From: Streptosporangium brasiliense
GTDB lineage: Bacteria; Actinomycetota; Actinomycetes; Streptosporangiales; Streptosporangiaceae
Direction: 5' to 3'
DNA: 64,000 nt
Assembly (NCBI RefSeq): GCF_030811595.1
Contig: NZ_JAUSRB010000002.1
Location: 4,526,001-4,590,000 of the forward strand
This document shows positions 1-10,374 of this stretch, piece by piece; positions within the stretch are counted from its first letter, which is position 1, and every line of letters begins with the position of its first letter. The notes below the pieces were generated by a model. The model was not told the origin of the DNA, did no database searches, and saw nothing but the letters and a program-made list of their open reading frames with translations. Both the position numbers and the translations under genes were made by a program.

Positions 1-1632
1 CTGGTCGGCTCCGCCGTCGCAGGTGTACAGCAGCAGGTTCGCGCCGCTCGCCGGGGCGCCGCCGGGCACGTCCAGGCACTTTCCGCCCGACTTGAGCTCG
101 GTGTAGGCCAGCGCCTTCTTCGTCTCCCAGGTGAACACCTGCCGGGAGTCGCCGGAGTCGCAGGGGGCCAGTGTCAGCCGGTCGCCGTGGGCACCACCGG
201 GGAGCGTGGCGCACAGCGTGGGCGCGTCGGCGGCGTGCAGGCGCGCGCCGTCATGGGTCCAGCGCTGGGCGGGGCCGCCGTGGCAGTCCCACACCTGGAT
301 CGCGGTGCCCGCGGCCAGCCGGCCGCCGTCGACGTCCACGCAGCGGTCGTGCGAGAGCTCGGTGTGCAGGGTCCTGCGCGCCGGGTCGTACCAGAACGCC
401 TGGTTGCGCGTGCCCTCGCAGGCCCAGCCGATCAGCTTGCGGCCGTTGCGCGTGGAGTTGCCGTCCACGTCCAGGCAGTCGCCGGTCGCGCCGCTCCTGA
501 GCTGCCTGAACTCGGGCAGGCCGGGGTAGAGCGCCGGGGTGAGCGTGCCGGCGGGGAGCATGCAGGTGGCCTGGGTGGCGTCGGCGGCGTAGAAGCGCCC
601 CAGGCAGGCGCCGAACGCGGCGTGCCCGGCGGAGTTCGGGTGGAAGGACTGCTGGGTCGCCCGGGGGTTGAACAGGTCGCCGTTCACCGCGTGCAGCCCG
701 GTCACCCAGGGGCCGTCCATGCAGACCTCGCGGCCGTGGAAGAGCCGGCTCGCGTCCAGGTAGCGCGCGCCGGCCAGGCTCGCGGCCCTGCGGATGCCCT
801 GCTCGAAGATCGGCACCGCCTTGTTGCGGGCGAAGGCCAGGTCGGAGAGATAGCCGAGACAGCCGCCGTTGTACCAGCCGGGGAAGTTCGGGTTGTCCTC
901 CACGTCCGGGCTGGCGGGGCCGGGGTAGCTCATGGCGATGAGCTGGTAGTCCGCGGGCGTGTAGCCGGCCTCCGTCATGATCTGCCGGACGTCGCGCAGG
1001 GCCTTCTCCACCCGGGGCACGATGAAGTCGATCCGGCCGGCCCAGGTCGAGGAGTGCGCGGGCCAGCAGTTCCCCCTGAACAGGACCCGTCTCTCCACGC
1101 ACCCGGTCATGGTCGGCCCGAACTCGGGGCCTCCGGTGTCGTTGGCCCCGGCCACCACCGTGATCATCTCGATCCGGGTGTTGCGGGCCTTGATCGCCAG
1201 GTTGTCGCCCTGGTTGAGCTCGTCGTACTGGTGGGTCCCGCCGATGGTGATGTCGTTGGTCTGCGCGCCGGAGCAGGCGAGGTTGAAGGTCACGTCGGCC
1301 GGGATGCCGGTGACGTGGACGGCGGCCTTCTTCGACCGGTGGCACCAGTTGTCGGGCCCGTCCGTCCCCGGCTCGTAGAGGGAGCGGTCGAAGGCGCCCT
1401 CGCCGGAGATCTCGCTGTCCCCCAGCGAGACGAGCCCGGTCTTGCGCTGGTCCATGGGGCGGATGGCCTCGTCGCCGTAGAGCTTGACGGCCTCGGCCCT
1501 GCGGACGGTCTCCAACTGCGGAGGGAGTGGACTGACCTCGTTCTGTGCGGCGTGCGCCGCGGGGGCGGCGAGGACGGCGCCGATGACCGCGACGAGCGCG
1601 GCCATGACGGGTCCGGGCAGGCGGAGGGGCAT
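1..1632 (-). CDS. Secreted SGNH/GDSL hydrolase with C-terminal ricin-type lectin domain (partial)
   Basis: The reading frame is open from the ATG at 1632 to the window edge (544 codons), so the C-terminus lies outside. Residues 1-28 look like a Sec signal peptide ending AAHA. The block LVSLGDSEISGEG puts the nucleophile at Ser73 (GDSE rather than the usual GDSY in this position), AGANDTGG supplies the Gly/Asn oxyanion block, and SFHPNSAGHAAF the catalytic His of SGNH esterases/lipases. From about residue 365 the Cys/Gln/Trp pattern (for example GTAIQVWDCHGG) is a ricin B beta-trefoil that should bind carbohydrate. The likely role is an extracellular esterase targeted to polysaccharide; the substrate is unknown. 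AGAGGTG eight bases upstream supports the start. Palindromes at 1669-1692 lie in its promoter region. The long open frames on the opposite strand are GC shadows. Confidence 0.88.
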   Translation of the reverse strand, partial: MPLRLPGPVMAALVAVIGAVLAAPAAHAAQNEVSPLPPQLETVRRAEAVKLYGDEAIRPMDQRKTGLVSLGDSEISGEGAFDRSLYEPGTDGPDNWCHRSKKAAVHVTGIPADVTFNLACSGAQTNDITIGGTHQYDELNQGDNLAIKARNTRIEMITVVAGANDTGGPEFGPTMTGCVERRVLFRGNCWPAHSSTWAGRIDFIVPRVEKALRDVRQIMTEAGYTPADYQLIAMSYPGPASPDVEDNPNFPGWYNGGCLGYLSDLAFARNKAVPIFEQGIRRAASLAGARYLDASRLFHGREVCMDGPWVTGLHAVNGDLFNPRATQQSFHPNSAGHAAFGACLGRFYAADATQATCMLPAGTLTPALYPGLPEFRQLRSGATGDCLDVDGNSTRNGRKLIGWACEGTRNQAFWYDPARRTLHTELSHDRCVDVDGGRLAAGTAIQVWDCHGGPAQRWTHDGARLHAADAPTLCATLPGGAHGDRLTLAPCDSGDSRQVFTWETKKALAYTELKSGGKCLDVPGGAPASGANLLLYTCDGGADQ

Positions 1633-1668
1633 GGGGGGTCACCTCTCGCGTAGGGATGGGAGGTCGGG

Positions 1669-1692
1669 ACAAGCGCTTGTTACCTCAGGTAA
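1669..1692. promoter_or_regulatory. Two abutting palindromes upstream of the SGNH hydrolase gene
   Basis: acaagcgcttgt (1669-1680) is a perfect 12-bp palindrome with the AAGCGCTT core typical of LacI-family operators. It shares its last base with ttacctcaggtaa (1680-1692), a perfect 13-bp palindrome of a different type. Together they lie about 37 bp upstream of the hydrolase start, where a repressor would block transcription. Binding by two different regulators is inference. Confidence 0.5.
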
Positions 1693-1843
1693 CCCCAGAA
1701 TCCAGAAAAGGTGAACAGCGCTCATGTATCGGATTGGTCTCGCCCTCCCGACGCGCCGATGATGCAAAATGGCACGGTCCCTTGCTTGACGCGGGCTTTG
1801 CCGTACAGTCGCTTAGCGTGATCTTGATAGGAGTGTTCGGCCG

Positions 1844-2572
1844 ATGATGGGACACACGCACGCGCTGACGGGGGCCATCGCCTGGCTGGGGGTGGCGCCG
1901 ACGCTCGCGGCCCTGCCGCTGCTCACCGAGTCCTCCCGGTTCATCGAGACCGGCGTCATGGCGGACGCGCTCACCCCGGCCGAGTTCGTCGCCGGGGCGC
2001 TGGTCTGTTCCGGGGCCGCGATGCTGCCGGACCTGGACCACCCCAGTGCCACGATCGCCCAGACCTTCGGCCCGGTGACCTGGGGGCTGAGCAAGGCCGT
2101 CGCCTGGCTGAGCGGCGGTCACCGCAACGCCACCCACTCGCTGCTGTTCGCCATCGCCGCCGGGTTCGGCGCCCACTACCTCGCCAACACCTATCCGATC
2201 GGCCGCGACATCCTGGTCGTGCTGCTCATCGGCCTCGCGCTGCGGTCGATCGGGATCGGCGTCCCGGGCAAGAAGTTCGCCTCCGCGATGGTCAACATCG
2301 CCCTGACGGTCGGGCTGTTCGCGGTGTTCCGCAGCGACAACGTGGGCTATGCCTGGCTGGGGCTGGCGGTCGCGGTCGGGTGCCTGACCCACGTCGTCGG
2401 CGACTGCTGCACCGAGAAGGGCTGTCCGGTGCTGTGGCCGATGAAGCAGCGCTGGCTGCTGCCGTGGAAGATCGGGATCAAGACCGGCCGTGCCTTCGAG
2501 CAGAAGTTTCTCGCCCCGGTACTTTCCGTGGTCGTTCTCGGGCTGCTGTACTTCCGGCTCGCCCCGCTCTGA
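1844..2572 (+). CDS. Membrane-bound metal-dependent hydrolase (YdjM/DUF457-like)
   Basis: This 242-residue protein has several hydrophobic helices and the His/Asp motifs of the membrane-bound metal-dependent hydrolase family: GHTHALTG at the N-terminus, LPDLDHP near residue 65 and GHRNATHSLLF near residue 90. Such proteins are thought to be integral-membrane enzymes with a bound divalent metal; the substrate is not known. The start is either ATG at 1844 or the adjacent ATG at 1847; AGGAG at 1829-1833 fits either. It is divergent from the SGNH hydrolase and shares a 200-bp regulatory gap with it. A Cys pair (DCCTEKGCP) near residue 190 is an extra feature of unknown meaning. Confidence 0.85.
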   Translation: MMGHTHALTGAIAWLGVAPTLAALPLLTESSRFIETGVMADALTPAEFVAGALVCSGAAMLPDLDHPSATIAQTFGPVTWGLSKAVAWLSGGHRNATHSLLFAIAAGFGAHYLANTYPIGRDILVVLLIGLALRSIGIGVPGKKFASAMVNIALTVGLFAVFRSDNVGYAWLGLAVAVGCLTHVVGDCCTEKGCPVLWPMKQRWLLPWKIGIKTGRAFEQKFLAPVLSVVVLGLLYFRLAPL

Positions 2573-2585
2573 GCATACTGAGAGG

Positions 2586-2631
2586 TAACTTGATGTCGAG
2601 ATATCTCTAGGGATATCTTGATGTCGAGACA
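2586..2631. promoter_or_regulatory. Twin dyad operators upstream of acnA (TamR-like candidate)
   Basis: taacttgatgtcgagata (2586-2603) and tatcttgatgtcgagaca (2614-2631) are two copies of one element, 28 bp apart. Each has the form TCTTGA-TG-TCGAGA, a 6-2-6 inverted repeat with one mismatch. Between them agatatc (2599-2605) and gatatct (2612-2618) form another perfect inverted repeat. The MarR-family regulator TamR is known to control aconitase in Streptomyces coelicolor and to bind an inverted repeat there; assigning this site to TamR is inference. Confidence 0.5.
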
Positions 2632-2653
2632 TCCGCTGCAACCTGTGGCCACC

Positions 2654-2671
2654 GGTTAGGCATACCTAACT
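2654..2671. promoter_or_regulatory. Iron-box-like element upstream of acnA
   Basis: The sequence gttaggcatacctaac (2655-2670) is an inverted repeat that matches 14 of the last 16 bases of the IdeR/DmdR/DtxR consensus (TTAGGTTAGGCTAACCTAA). It lies 88 bp upstream of the aconitase GTG start, after the twin dyads. An iron-responsive regulator acting on an Fe-S enzyme is plausible; binding has not been shown. Confidence 0.5.
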
Positions 2672-2758
2672 GACGTGGGCACTCCGACGGTGCGGCAGGA
2701 TTCAATTGCGCCTTTTATGGTGGCGCGCCGGACAACTGGGTGATGAGGGAGGCGAACC

Positions 2759-5530
<2,772 letters not shown>

Positions 5531-5537
5531 CGCAGGG

Positions 5538-5564
5538 GGGCGGAGCCGCACGTAAGCTCCGCCC
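5538..5564 (+). terminator. Hairpin after acnA (first)
   Basis: gggcggagc (5538-5546) pairs perfectly with gctccgccc (5556-5564) around a 9-base loop, starting 8 bases after the acnA stop. No U-run follows, as is common in actinobacteria. Confidence 0.6.
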
Positions 5565-5592
5565 ACGACAGGGGGAACACCCCGGACGTGAG

Positions 5593-5623
5593 CCGCCCGG
5601 CGGGACATCATCCCGCCGGGCGG
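5593..5623 (+). terminator. Hairpin after acnA (second, strong)
   Basis: ccgcccggcggga (5593-5605) and tcccgccgggcgg (5611-5623) form a perfect 13-bp stem with the 5-base loop catca. It separates acnA from the downstream TetR gene, which argues for independent transcription. Confidence 0.75.
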
Positions 5624-5721
5624 TTCCGCGTCCCGGCCCCCCGTGGCCGTCGGAAGGATGATGCCACCAAGTGGCAAAAAGAAGTCAAAGAGCAACCGCC
5701 CCTCAGGGGTAAGATGGCGTC

Positions 5722-6324
5722 ATGACCATGCCGCTCCGTGAGCGTAAGAAGCTCCGCACCCGCAAGGCGCTGACGGACACGGCCCTGCGGCTGTTCACGG
5801 AGAAGGGCTACGACGCCACGACGCTCGACGAGCTGGTCGACGCGGTGGACGTGTCCAAGCGCACGTTCTTCCGCAACTTCCCCTCCAAGGAGGATGTGGC
5901 GCTGGCCGCCGACACCGAGCTGTGGTCGACGTGGCTGCGGGAGGTGGACGCGCGTGAGCTCCAGGGGCCGCTGCTGGCCTACCTGCGGCAGACGCTCGAC
6001 GTGAGTCTCGGCGAGATGGACGACGACTGGGAGCGGCGTTTCCTGGCCGCCCGCGCGCTCTGCGCGAAGGTGCCGTCGGTGCAGGCCCACAGCCTGCGAT
6101 ACTGCAACGACACCACCGGGGTCGCCGTCGAGCGGGTCGGCGCGCGTGCCGGGCTCGCGGGAGACGTACGGCTCCGCCTCGCGGTGGAGATCATGATCGC
6201 GGCCTGGCGGTGCGCGGCTCTCGAATGGACCGAGACGGGCGGCGCGGGCGGGCGTCAGGGGCTCGGCCGCCTGCTCGACGAGACCTTCGCCGCCGTGCCC
6301 GACAGCATCGTCCTGTCGATCTGA
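5722..6324 (+). CDS. TetR-family transcriptional regulator
   Basis: This 200-residue protein has a TetR N-terminal helix-turn-helix at about residues 10-56, with the typical block LFTEKGYDATTLDELVDAVDVSKRTFFRNFPSKEDV (written here as LFTEKGYDATTLDELVDA, then VSKRTFFRNFPSKE). The C-terminal ligand domain resembles MftR/TetR_C types but its ligand cannot be named. The ATG at 5722 has no strong ribosome site, only a weak GGGGTAAG upstream. A strong terminator separates it from acnA. It is not clearly related to corynebacterial AcnR despite its position. Its stop codon forms part of the first unit of a 45-bp tandem repeat. Confidence 0.88.
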   Translation: MTMPLRERKKLRTRKALTDTALRLFTEKGYDATTLDELVDAVDVSKRTFFRNFPSKEDVALAADTELWSTWLREVDARELQGPLLAYLRQTLDVSLGEMDDDWERRFLAARALCAKVPSVQAHSLRYCNDTTGVAVERVGARAGLAGDVRLRLAVEIMIAAWRCAALEWTETGGAGGRQGLGRLLDETFAAVPDSIVLSI

Positions 6325-6502
6325 CCCCGGCCGCTCCGGACCCGGCTGCCCCGGCCCCGGCTGCCCCGGATCCGGCCGCTCTGGACTCGACTGCCCCGGC
6401 CCCGGCCGCCTTGGATCCGGCCGCTCCGGACCCGGCTGCCCCGGCCCCGGCCGCCTTGGATCCGGCCGCTCTGGACTCGACTGCCCCGGCCCCGGCCGCC
6501 TG
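6323..6502. repeat. 45-bp tandem repeat, four copies, starting on the TetR stop codon
   Basis: Units begin at about 6323, 6368, 6413 and 6458. Each is a variant of gatccggccgctccggac... ending in ccccggccccggccgcc. The alternating units (6368 and 6458) are nearly identical, so a 90-bp higher-order period also exists. The first unit begins in the TGA of the TetR gene. This is the start of an 828-bp gap (6325-7152) without a credible gene. Confidence 0.85.
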
Positions 6503-6570
6503 AACCTGGCTGCTCCGACCGAGCCGGACCGCGCCGGGTTGAGCTGTGCCGGGCTGGACCCGTGTCGGAT

Positions 6571-6660
6571 CGTGCCGGGTTGAGCCATGCCGGGTTGAGC
6601 CGTGCCGGGTTGAGCCGTGCCGGGCTGGGCCGTGCTGGGTTGGACCCGTGTCGGGTCGTG
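6571..6660. repeat. 15-bp minisatellite array
   Basis: Six 15-bp units related to cgtgccgggttgagc follow each other at 6571, 6586, 6601, 6616, 6631 and 6646, and degenerate copies continue to about 6780. Frames through it give AGLSR-type pentapeptides on one strand and QPGTA-type on the other; no start, ribosome site or codon pattern supports a protein. The remainder of the gap, 6780-7152, becomes less GC-rich and holds the xylF promoter region. Confidence 0.8.
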
Positions 6661-6973
6661 GCGGGCTGGGCCGTGCCGGGTGGACCCGGGTTGAGCCGGG
6701 CCGCGCTGAACCGGGCGGTGCTGGGCTGGACCGTGCCGGATTGGGTAGTACTCAGATGAGGCCGGGCTGAATCCCGCCGGACCGGGTGGTGCGGGCCTGC
6801 GACCAGGCGGACCGGGTCGGGTGACCTGAGCCCGTCGCGCCGGTCCTGCCGCTCTGGGAGCGCGCCGGCTCCGCCGTCCCCTGGGGGGGCGGGGCGCGAT
6901 CCCCGGCCGGGCCGCGGCGTCGGCCGCCTCGCTGACCGTCCAGAGCGCACCCGGTTGAGTCCGCGTTTCTGGA

Positions 6974-7053
6974 TTGTTACCGGCCACAACAAACTTTACC
7001 CACCGGGGGGCTGGCGTTCCTGGCCAATGGCGGAATACGTTGCCGCAAACAAC
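6974..7053. promoter_or_regulatory. Candidate operators upstream of the xylose transporter operon
   Basis: ttgttaccggccacaacaa (6974-6992) has 5-bp inverted arms, and gttgccgcaaacaac (7039-7053) is a second short inverted repeat with related CAAC/GTTG ends. They lie in the AT-richer stretch before xylF, the natural place for binding by the ROK regulator encoded at the end of the operon. The arms are short, so this is tentative. Confidence 0.3.
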
Positions 7054-7152
7054 ATTCAACGGAACGGCTAGCCGAGATCCGGGGGCCGCGCCGGCGAATT
7101 CACCGTGCCCCACCCAGACCCCCCAACTTTTCGAAGAAAGGACCCGTGCACC

Positions 7153-8268
7153 ATGCGCAAGGGGATCCTCAGCCTGACCGCCGCTGCCGCGGCGATGACC
7201 CTCGGTCTCACCGCCTGCGGGGGCGAGAGCGGCGACACCACCACTGCCCAGAACAGCGCCGCCCCCGCCGAGAGCAAGGCAGCCGGAAAGATCGGCGTCA
7301 TCCTGCCGGACAGCAAGTCCTCCGCCCGCTGGGAGACCGCGGACCGCAAGTATCTGGAGGAGGCGTTCAAGGCCGCGGGCGTCGCCTACGACATCCAGAA
7401 CGCCCAGGGTGACAAGACCCAGTTCCAGACCATCGCCGACCAGATGATCACCAACGGTGCGACCGTGCTGATGATCGTCAATCTGGACAGCGGCACCGGA
7501 AAGGCCGTCCTCGACAAGGCCAAGTCCCAGGGCGTGGCCACGATCGACTACGACCGGCTGACCCTGAACGGCGGCGCCTCCTACTACGTCAGCTTCGACA
7601 ACACCAAGGTCGGCACCCTGCAGGGCGAGGGCCTGGTGAAGTGCCTGACCGACAAGAAGGCCGACAAGCCGATCGTGGCCGAGCTCAACGGCTCACCCAC
7701 CGACAACAACGCCACGCTGTTCAAGAACGGCTACGACGGCGTGCTCAAGCCCAAGTACGACGCCAAGGAGTACGTCAAGGGCCCGGACCAGTCCGTGCCG
7801 GACTGGGACAACGCCCAGGCGGGCACGATCTTCGAGCAGATGCTCACCGAGCAGCCGAAGATCGCCGGCGTGCTGGCGGCCAACGACGGCCTCGGCAACG
7901 CCGCCATCACGGTGCTGAAGAAGAACAACCTCAACGGCAAGGTCCCGGTCACCGGCCAGGACGCCACCGTGCAGGGCCTGCAGAACATCCTCGCCGGAGA
8001 CCAGTGCATGACGGTCTACAAGGCGATCAAGAAGGAGGCCGACGCGGGCTCCCAGCTCGCCATCGCGCTGGCCAAGGGTGAGAAGCCCACGGTGAGCGGT
8101 TCGGTGAAGGACACCGAGAGCGGCGCGGACGTGCCCGCGGTCCTGCTCGACCCGCAGGCCATCTTCCTCGACAACGTCAAGGACGTCGTCACCGACGGAT
8201 ACGTGACCAAGGACGAGCTGTGCACCGGCGAGTACGCCGCCAAGTGCACCGAGGCCGGAATCCAGTAA
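7153..8268 (+). CDS. xylF: Sugar ABC transporter substrate-binding lipoprotein, XylF-like
   Basis: This 371-residue lipoprotein has the signal LGLTACGG with Cys22 as the lipidated residue, so it sits on the outer face of the membrane. The mature part is a type I periplasmic-binding fold close to D-xylose-binding XylF: KIGVILPD, a YDRL block, YYVSFDNTKVG, GSPTDNNA, ANDGLGNAA, VPVTGQDAT and QCMTVYKAIKK. It should deliver xylose or a related sugar to the permease encoded downstream. The ATG at 7153 is preferred over upstream codons because it opens the lipoprotein signal and has AAAGGA about 11 bases before it. It is the first gene of a four-gene set ending with a ROK regulator. Confidence 0.93.
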   Translation: MRKGILSLTAAAAAMTLGLTACGGESGDTTTAQNSAAPAESKAAGKIGVILPDSKSSARWETADRKYLEEAFKAAGVAYDIQNAQGDKTQFQTIADQMITNGATVLMIVNLDSGTGKAVLDKAKSQGVATIDYDRLTLNGGASYYVSFDNTKVGTLQGEGLVKCLTDKKADKPIVAELNGSPTDNNATLFKNGYDGVLKPKYDAKEYVKGPDQSVPDWDNAQAGTIFEQMLTEQPKIAGVLAANDGLGNAAITVLKKNNLNGKVPVTGQDATVQGLQNILAGDQCMTVYKAIKKEADAGSQLAIALAKGEKPTVSGSVKDTESGADVPAVLLDPQAIFLDNVKDVVTDGYVTKDELCTGEYAAKCTEAGIQ

Positions 8269-8274
8269 CGCGCC

Positions 8275-8312
8275 GGGGGCACGGCCGGCGGCGCTCCGCC
8301 GGCCGTGCCCCC
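8275..8312 (+). terminator. Perfect 16-bp hairpin between xylF and xylG (attenuator)
   Basis: gggggcacggccggcg (8275-8290) pairs exactly with cgccggccgtgccccc (8297-8312) around a 6-base loop. It lies just after the xylF stop and 18 bases before the xylG start. In binding-protein transporters such hairpins stabilise the upstream message or lower readthrough, so that the binding protein is made in excess. Confidence 0.7.
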
Positions 8313-8330
8313 GCATCCGAGGAGCCACAC

Positions 8331-9095
8331 ATGACCCCCGTTCTGGAACTCCGCAGGATCGACAAGAGCTTCGGTCCCGTACAGGTCCTGCACGACGTCG
8401 CCTTCTCCGTCTATCCCGGGGAGGTGACCGCCCTGGTCGGCGACAACGGCGCGGGCAAGTCCACCCTCGTCAAGTGCGTCGGCGGCATCCACCCGATCGA
8501 CTCGGGCGAGTATCTCTTCGACGGCAGACCCGTCCAGATCCACAGCCCGCGCGACGCCGCGGACCTGGGCATCGAGATCGTCTACCAGGACCTCGCGCTC
8601 TGCGACAACCTCGACATCGTCCAGAACATGTTCCTCGGCCGCGAGCACAAGCGCGGCATCGTCCTCGACGAGGACACGATGGAGGAGATGGCGGCCAGGA
8701 CCCTGGAGAGCCTGTCGGTCAGGACCGTCAAGTCCATCCGCCAGCACGTCGCCAGCCTCTCCGGCGGCCAGCGGCAGACCGTCGCCATCGCCAAGGCCGT
8801 GCTCTGGAACAGCAAGGTCGTCATCCTCGACGAGCCCACCGCCGCCCTCGGCGTGGCCCAGACGGCACAGGTGCTGGAGCTGGTCCGCCGCCTCGCCGAC
8901 CAGGGCCTGGCCGTCGTGCTCATCTCGCACAACATGAACGACGTGTTCGCCGTGTCCGACCGGATCGCGGCCCTCTACCTCGGCCGGATGGCGGCCCAGG
9001 TGAAGACCGCCGACGTCACCCACGCGCAGGTCGTCGAACTGATCACCTCTGGCCGGAGCGGGGACCTCGGCCTCACCAACGGAGTCACGGTATGA
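8331..9095 (+). CDS. xylG: Sugar ABC transporter ATP-binding protein, XylG-like (single domain)
   Basis: This 254-residue cytoplasmic ATPase powers the importer. Walker A is GDNGAGKS (residues 37-44), the signature is LSGGQRQ, Walker B is VVILDEPTAALG and the switch His is in LISHN. Classical XylG/RbsA proteins are about 500 residues with two fused ATPase domains; this one has a single domain, so a homodimer is expected. The start ATG 8331 follows GAGGAG by six bases. Its stop overlaps the permease start (ATGA). Confidence 0.93.
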   Translation: MTPVLELRRIDKSFGPVQVLHDVAFSVYPGEVTALVGDNGAGKSTLVKCVGGIHPIDSGEYLFDGRPVQIHSPRDAADLGIEIVYQDLALCDNLDIVQNMFLGREHKRGIVLDEDTMEEMAARTLESLSVRTVKSIRQHVASLSGGQRQTVAIAKAVLWNSKVVILDEPTAALGVAQTAQVLELVRRLADQGLAVVLISHNMNDVFAVSDRIAALYLGRMAAQVKTADVTHAQVVELITSGRSGDLGLTNGVTV

Positions 9096-10339
9096 GCGCC
9101 ACGATTTCCCCCGAGCGCAGGGCCGAGGCACCCTCGATCAGCGCCAACGTCCGCGGCTACGCCGAGCGGGTGCGCGGCGGCGACATGGGCGCGCTGCCCG
9201 CGGTGTTCGGCCTGGTGGTGCTCTGCACGGTCTTCGCCCTCCTGCGCCCCTCCTTCCTCACCGCGGGCAACTTCGCCAACCTGCTGACCCAGGGCGCCGC
9301 GGTCACCGTGATCGCCATGGGCCTGGTCTTCGTGCTGCTCCTCGGCGAGATCGACCTGTCGGCGGGCTTCGCCAGCGGCGTCTGCGCCTCGATCCTGGCG
9401 ATCCTGCTGACCAACCAGGGGCTGCCCTGGTATGTGGCGGTGGCCGCGGCCATCCTGGCCGGCGTGGTGATCGGCGCCACGCTCGGCTCCATCGTCACCA
9501 AACTCGGGATCCCCTCGTTCGTGGTGACCCTCGCCGCCTTCCTGGCCTTCCAGGGGCTCGTCCTGCTGCTGATCAAGGGCGGCACCATCATCGCCATCCG
9601 CGACGAGACGATCCTCGCGGTCGCCAACAAGAACCTCCCGCCCGCGCTGGGCTGGGCGCTGCTGGCCGCCGGAGTCGTCGCCTACGCCGGGCTGCAGCTG
9701 CTGCGGGCGCGCAAGCGGATCGGCCGGGGCCTGACCTCCGACCCCATCTCGCTGATCGCGGTCCGGGTGGGCGCCCTCGCCCTGCTCGGCGGGGTCGCGG
9801 TCTACTTCCTCAACGTGGAGCGCAGCCGTAACGCGGCCGTCGTCTCGCTCGCGGGCATGCCGATCGTGGTCCCGGTCATCCTGGTGCTCCTGCTGATCTG
9901 GACGTTCGTGCTCCGCCGTACCGCGTTCGGCCGTCACCTCTACGCGGTCGGCGGCAACGCCGAGGCCGCGCGCCGGGCGGGCATCAACGTCGACCGGATG
10001 AAGATCAGCGCGTTCGTGATCTGCTCGTCGATGGCCGCCGTCGGCGGCATCATCGCCGCCTCCCGGGCCAGCTCGGTCGACCCCAACACCGGCGGCAGCA
10101 ACGTGCTGCTGTACGCGGTGGGCGCCGCCGTCATCGGCGGGACCAGCCTGTTCGGCGGCAAGGGACGGGTGCTGGACGCGATCCTCGGCGGCACCGTGGT
10201 CGCGGTCATCGAGAACGGCATGGGCCTGATGGGCTACAGCTCCGGCGTGAAGTTCATGGTCACCGGTTCGGTCCTGCTGCTGGCCGCCGGGGTGGACGCA
10301 CTGTCCCGCAAGCGGGCGGCAGCCACTGGTCTAAGGTGA
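9092..10339 (+). CDS. xylH: Sugar ABC transporter permease, XylH-like
   Basis: This 415-residue membrane protein has about ten hydrophobic helices and the BPD_transp_2 pattern of ribose/xylose permeases, including LLGEIDLSAGFASG, KLGIPSFVVTLA, YAVGGNAEAARRAGI and AAVIGGTSLFGGKG. A longer polar loop near residues 205-260 (around ARKRIGRGLTSDP) is typical of the xylose-type permeases. The ATG overlaps the ATPase stop by four bases, implying translational coupling. The N-terminal ~35 residues are polar and cytoplasmic. Confidence 0.93.
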   Translation: MSATISPERRAEAPSISANVRGYAERVRGGDMGALPAVFGLVVLCTVFALLRPSFLTAGNFANLLTQGAAVTVIAMGLVFVLLLGEIDLSAGFASGVCASILAILLTNQGLPWYVAVAAAILAGVVIGATLGSIVTKLGIPSFVVTLAAFLAFQGLVLLLIKGGTIIAIRDETILAVANKNLPPALGWALLAAGVVAYAGLQLLRARKRIGRGLTSDPISLIAVRVGALALLGGVAVYFLNVERSRNAAVVSLAGMPIVVPVILVLLLIWTFVLRRTAFGRHLYAVGGNAEAARRAGINVDRMKISAFVICSSMAAVGGIIAASRASSVDPNTGGSNVLLYAVGAAVIGGTSLFGGKGRVLDAILGGTVVAVIENGMGLMGYSSGVKFMVTGSVLLLAAGVDALSRKRAAATGLR

Positions 10340-10374
10340 TCAGCGACCCCGACCCCCCGAAGGAAACCCAAACG

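Noticed and set aside
187-1653. 488-codon plus-strand frame opposite the SGNH hydrolase
   Set aside because: The minus strand encodes a clear signal peptide, SGNH motifs and a lectin; the plus-strand product has none.
5722-6324. TetR gene as an AcnR orthologue regulating acnA
   Set aside because: Corynebacterial AcnR also follows acn, but the remembered AcnR sequence does not resemble this protein beyond the general TetR fold, and a strong terminator separates the genes.
5608-7113. 501-codon minus-strand frame with PGTAQ-type repeats
   Set aside because: It runs antisense through the TetR gene and reads the 15-bp and 45-bp DNA repeats; no ribosome site or domain. The repeats explain the open frame.
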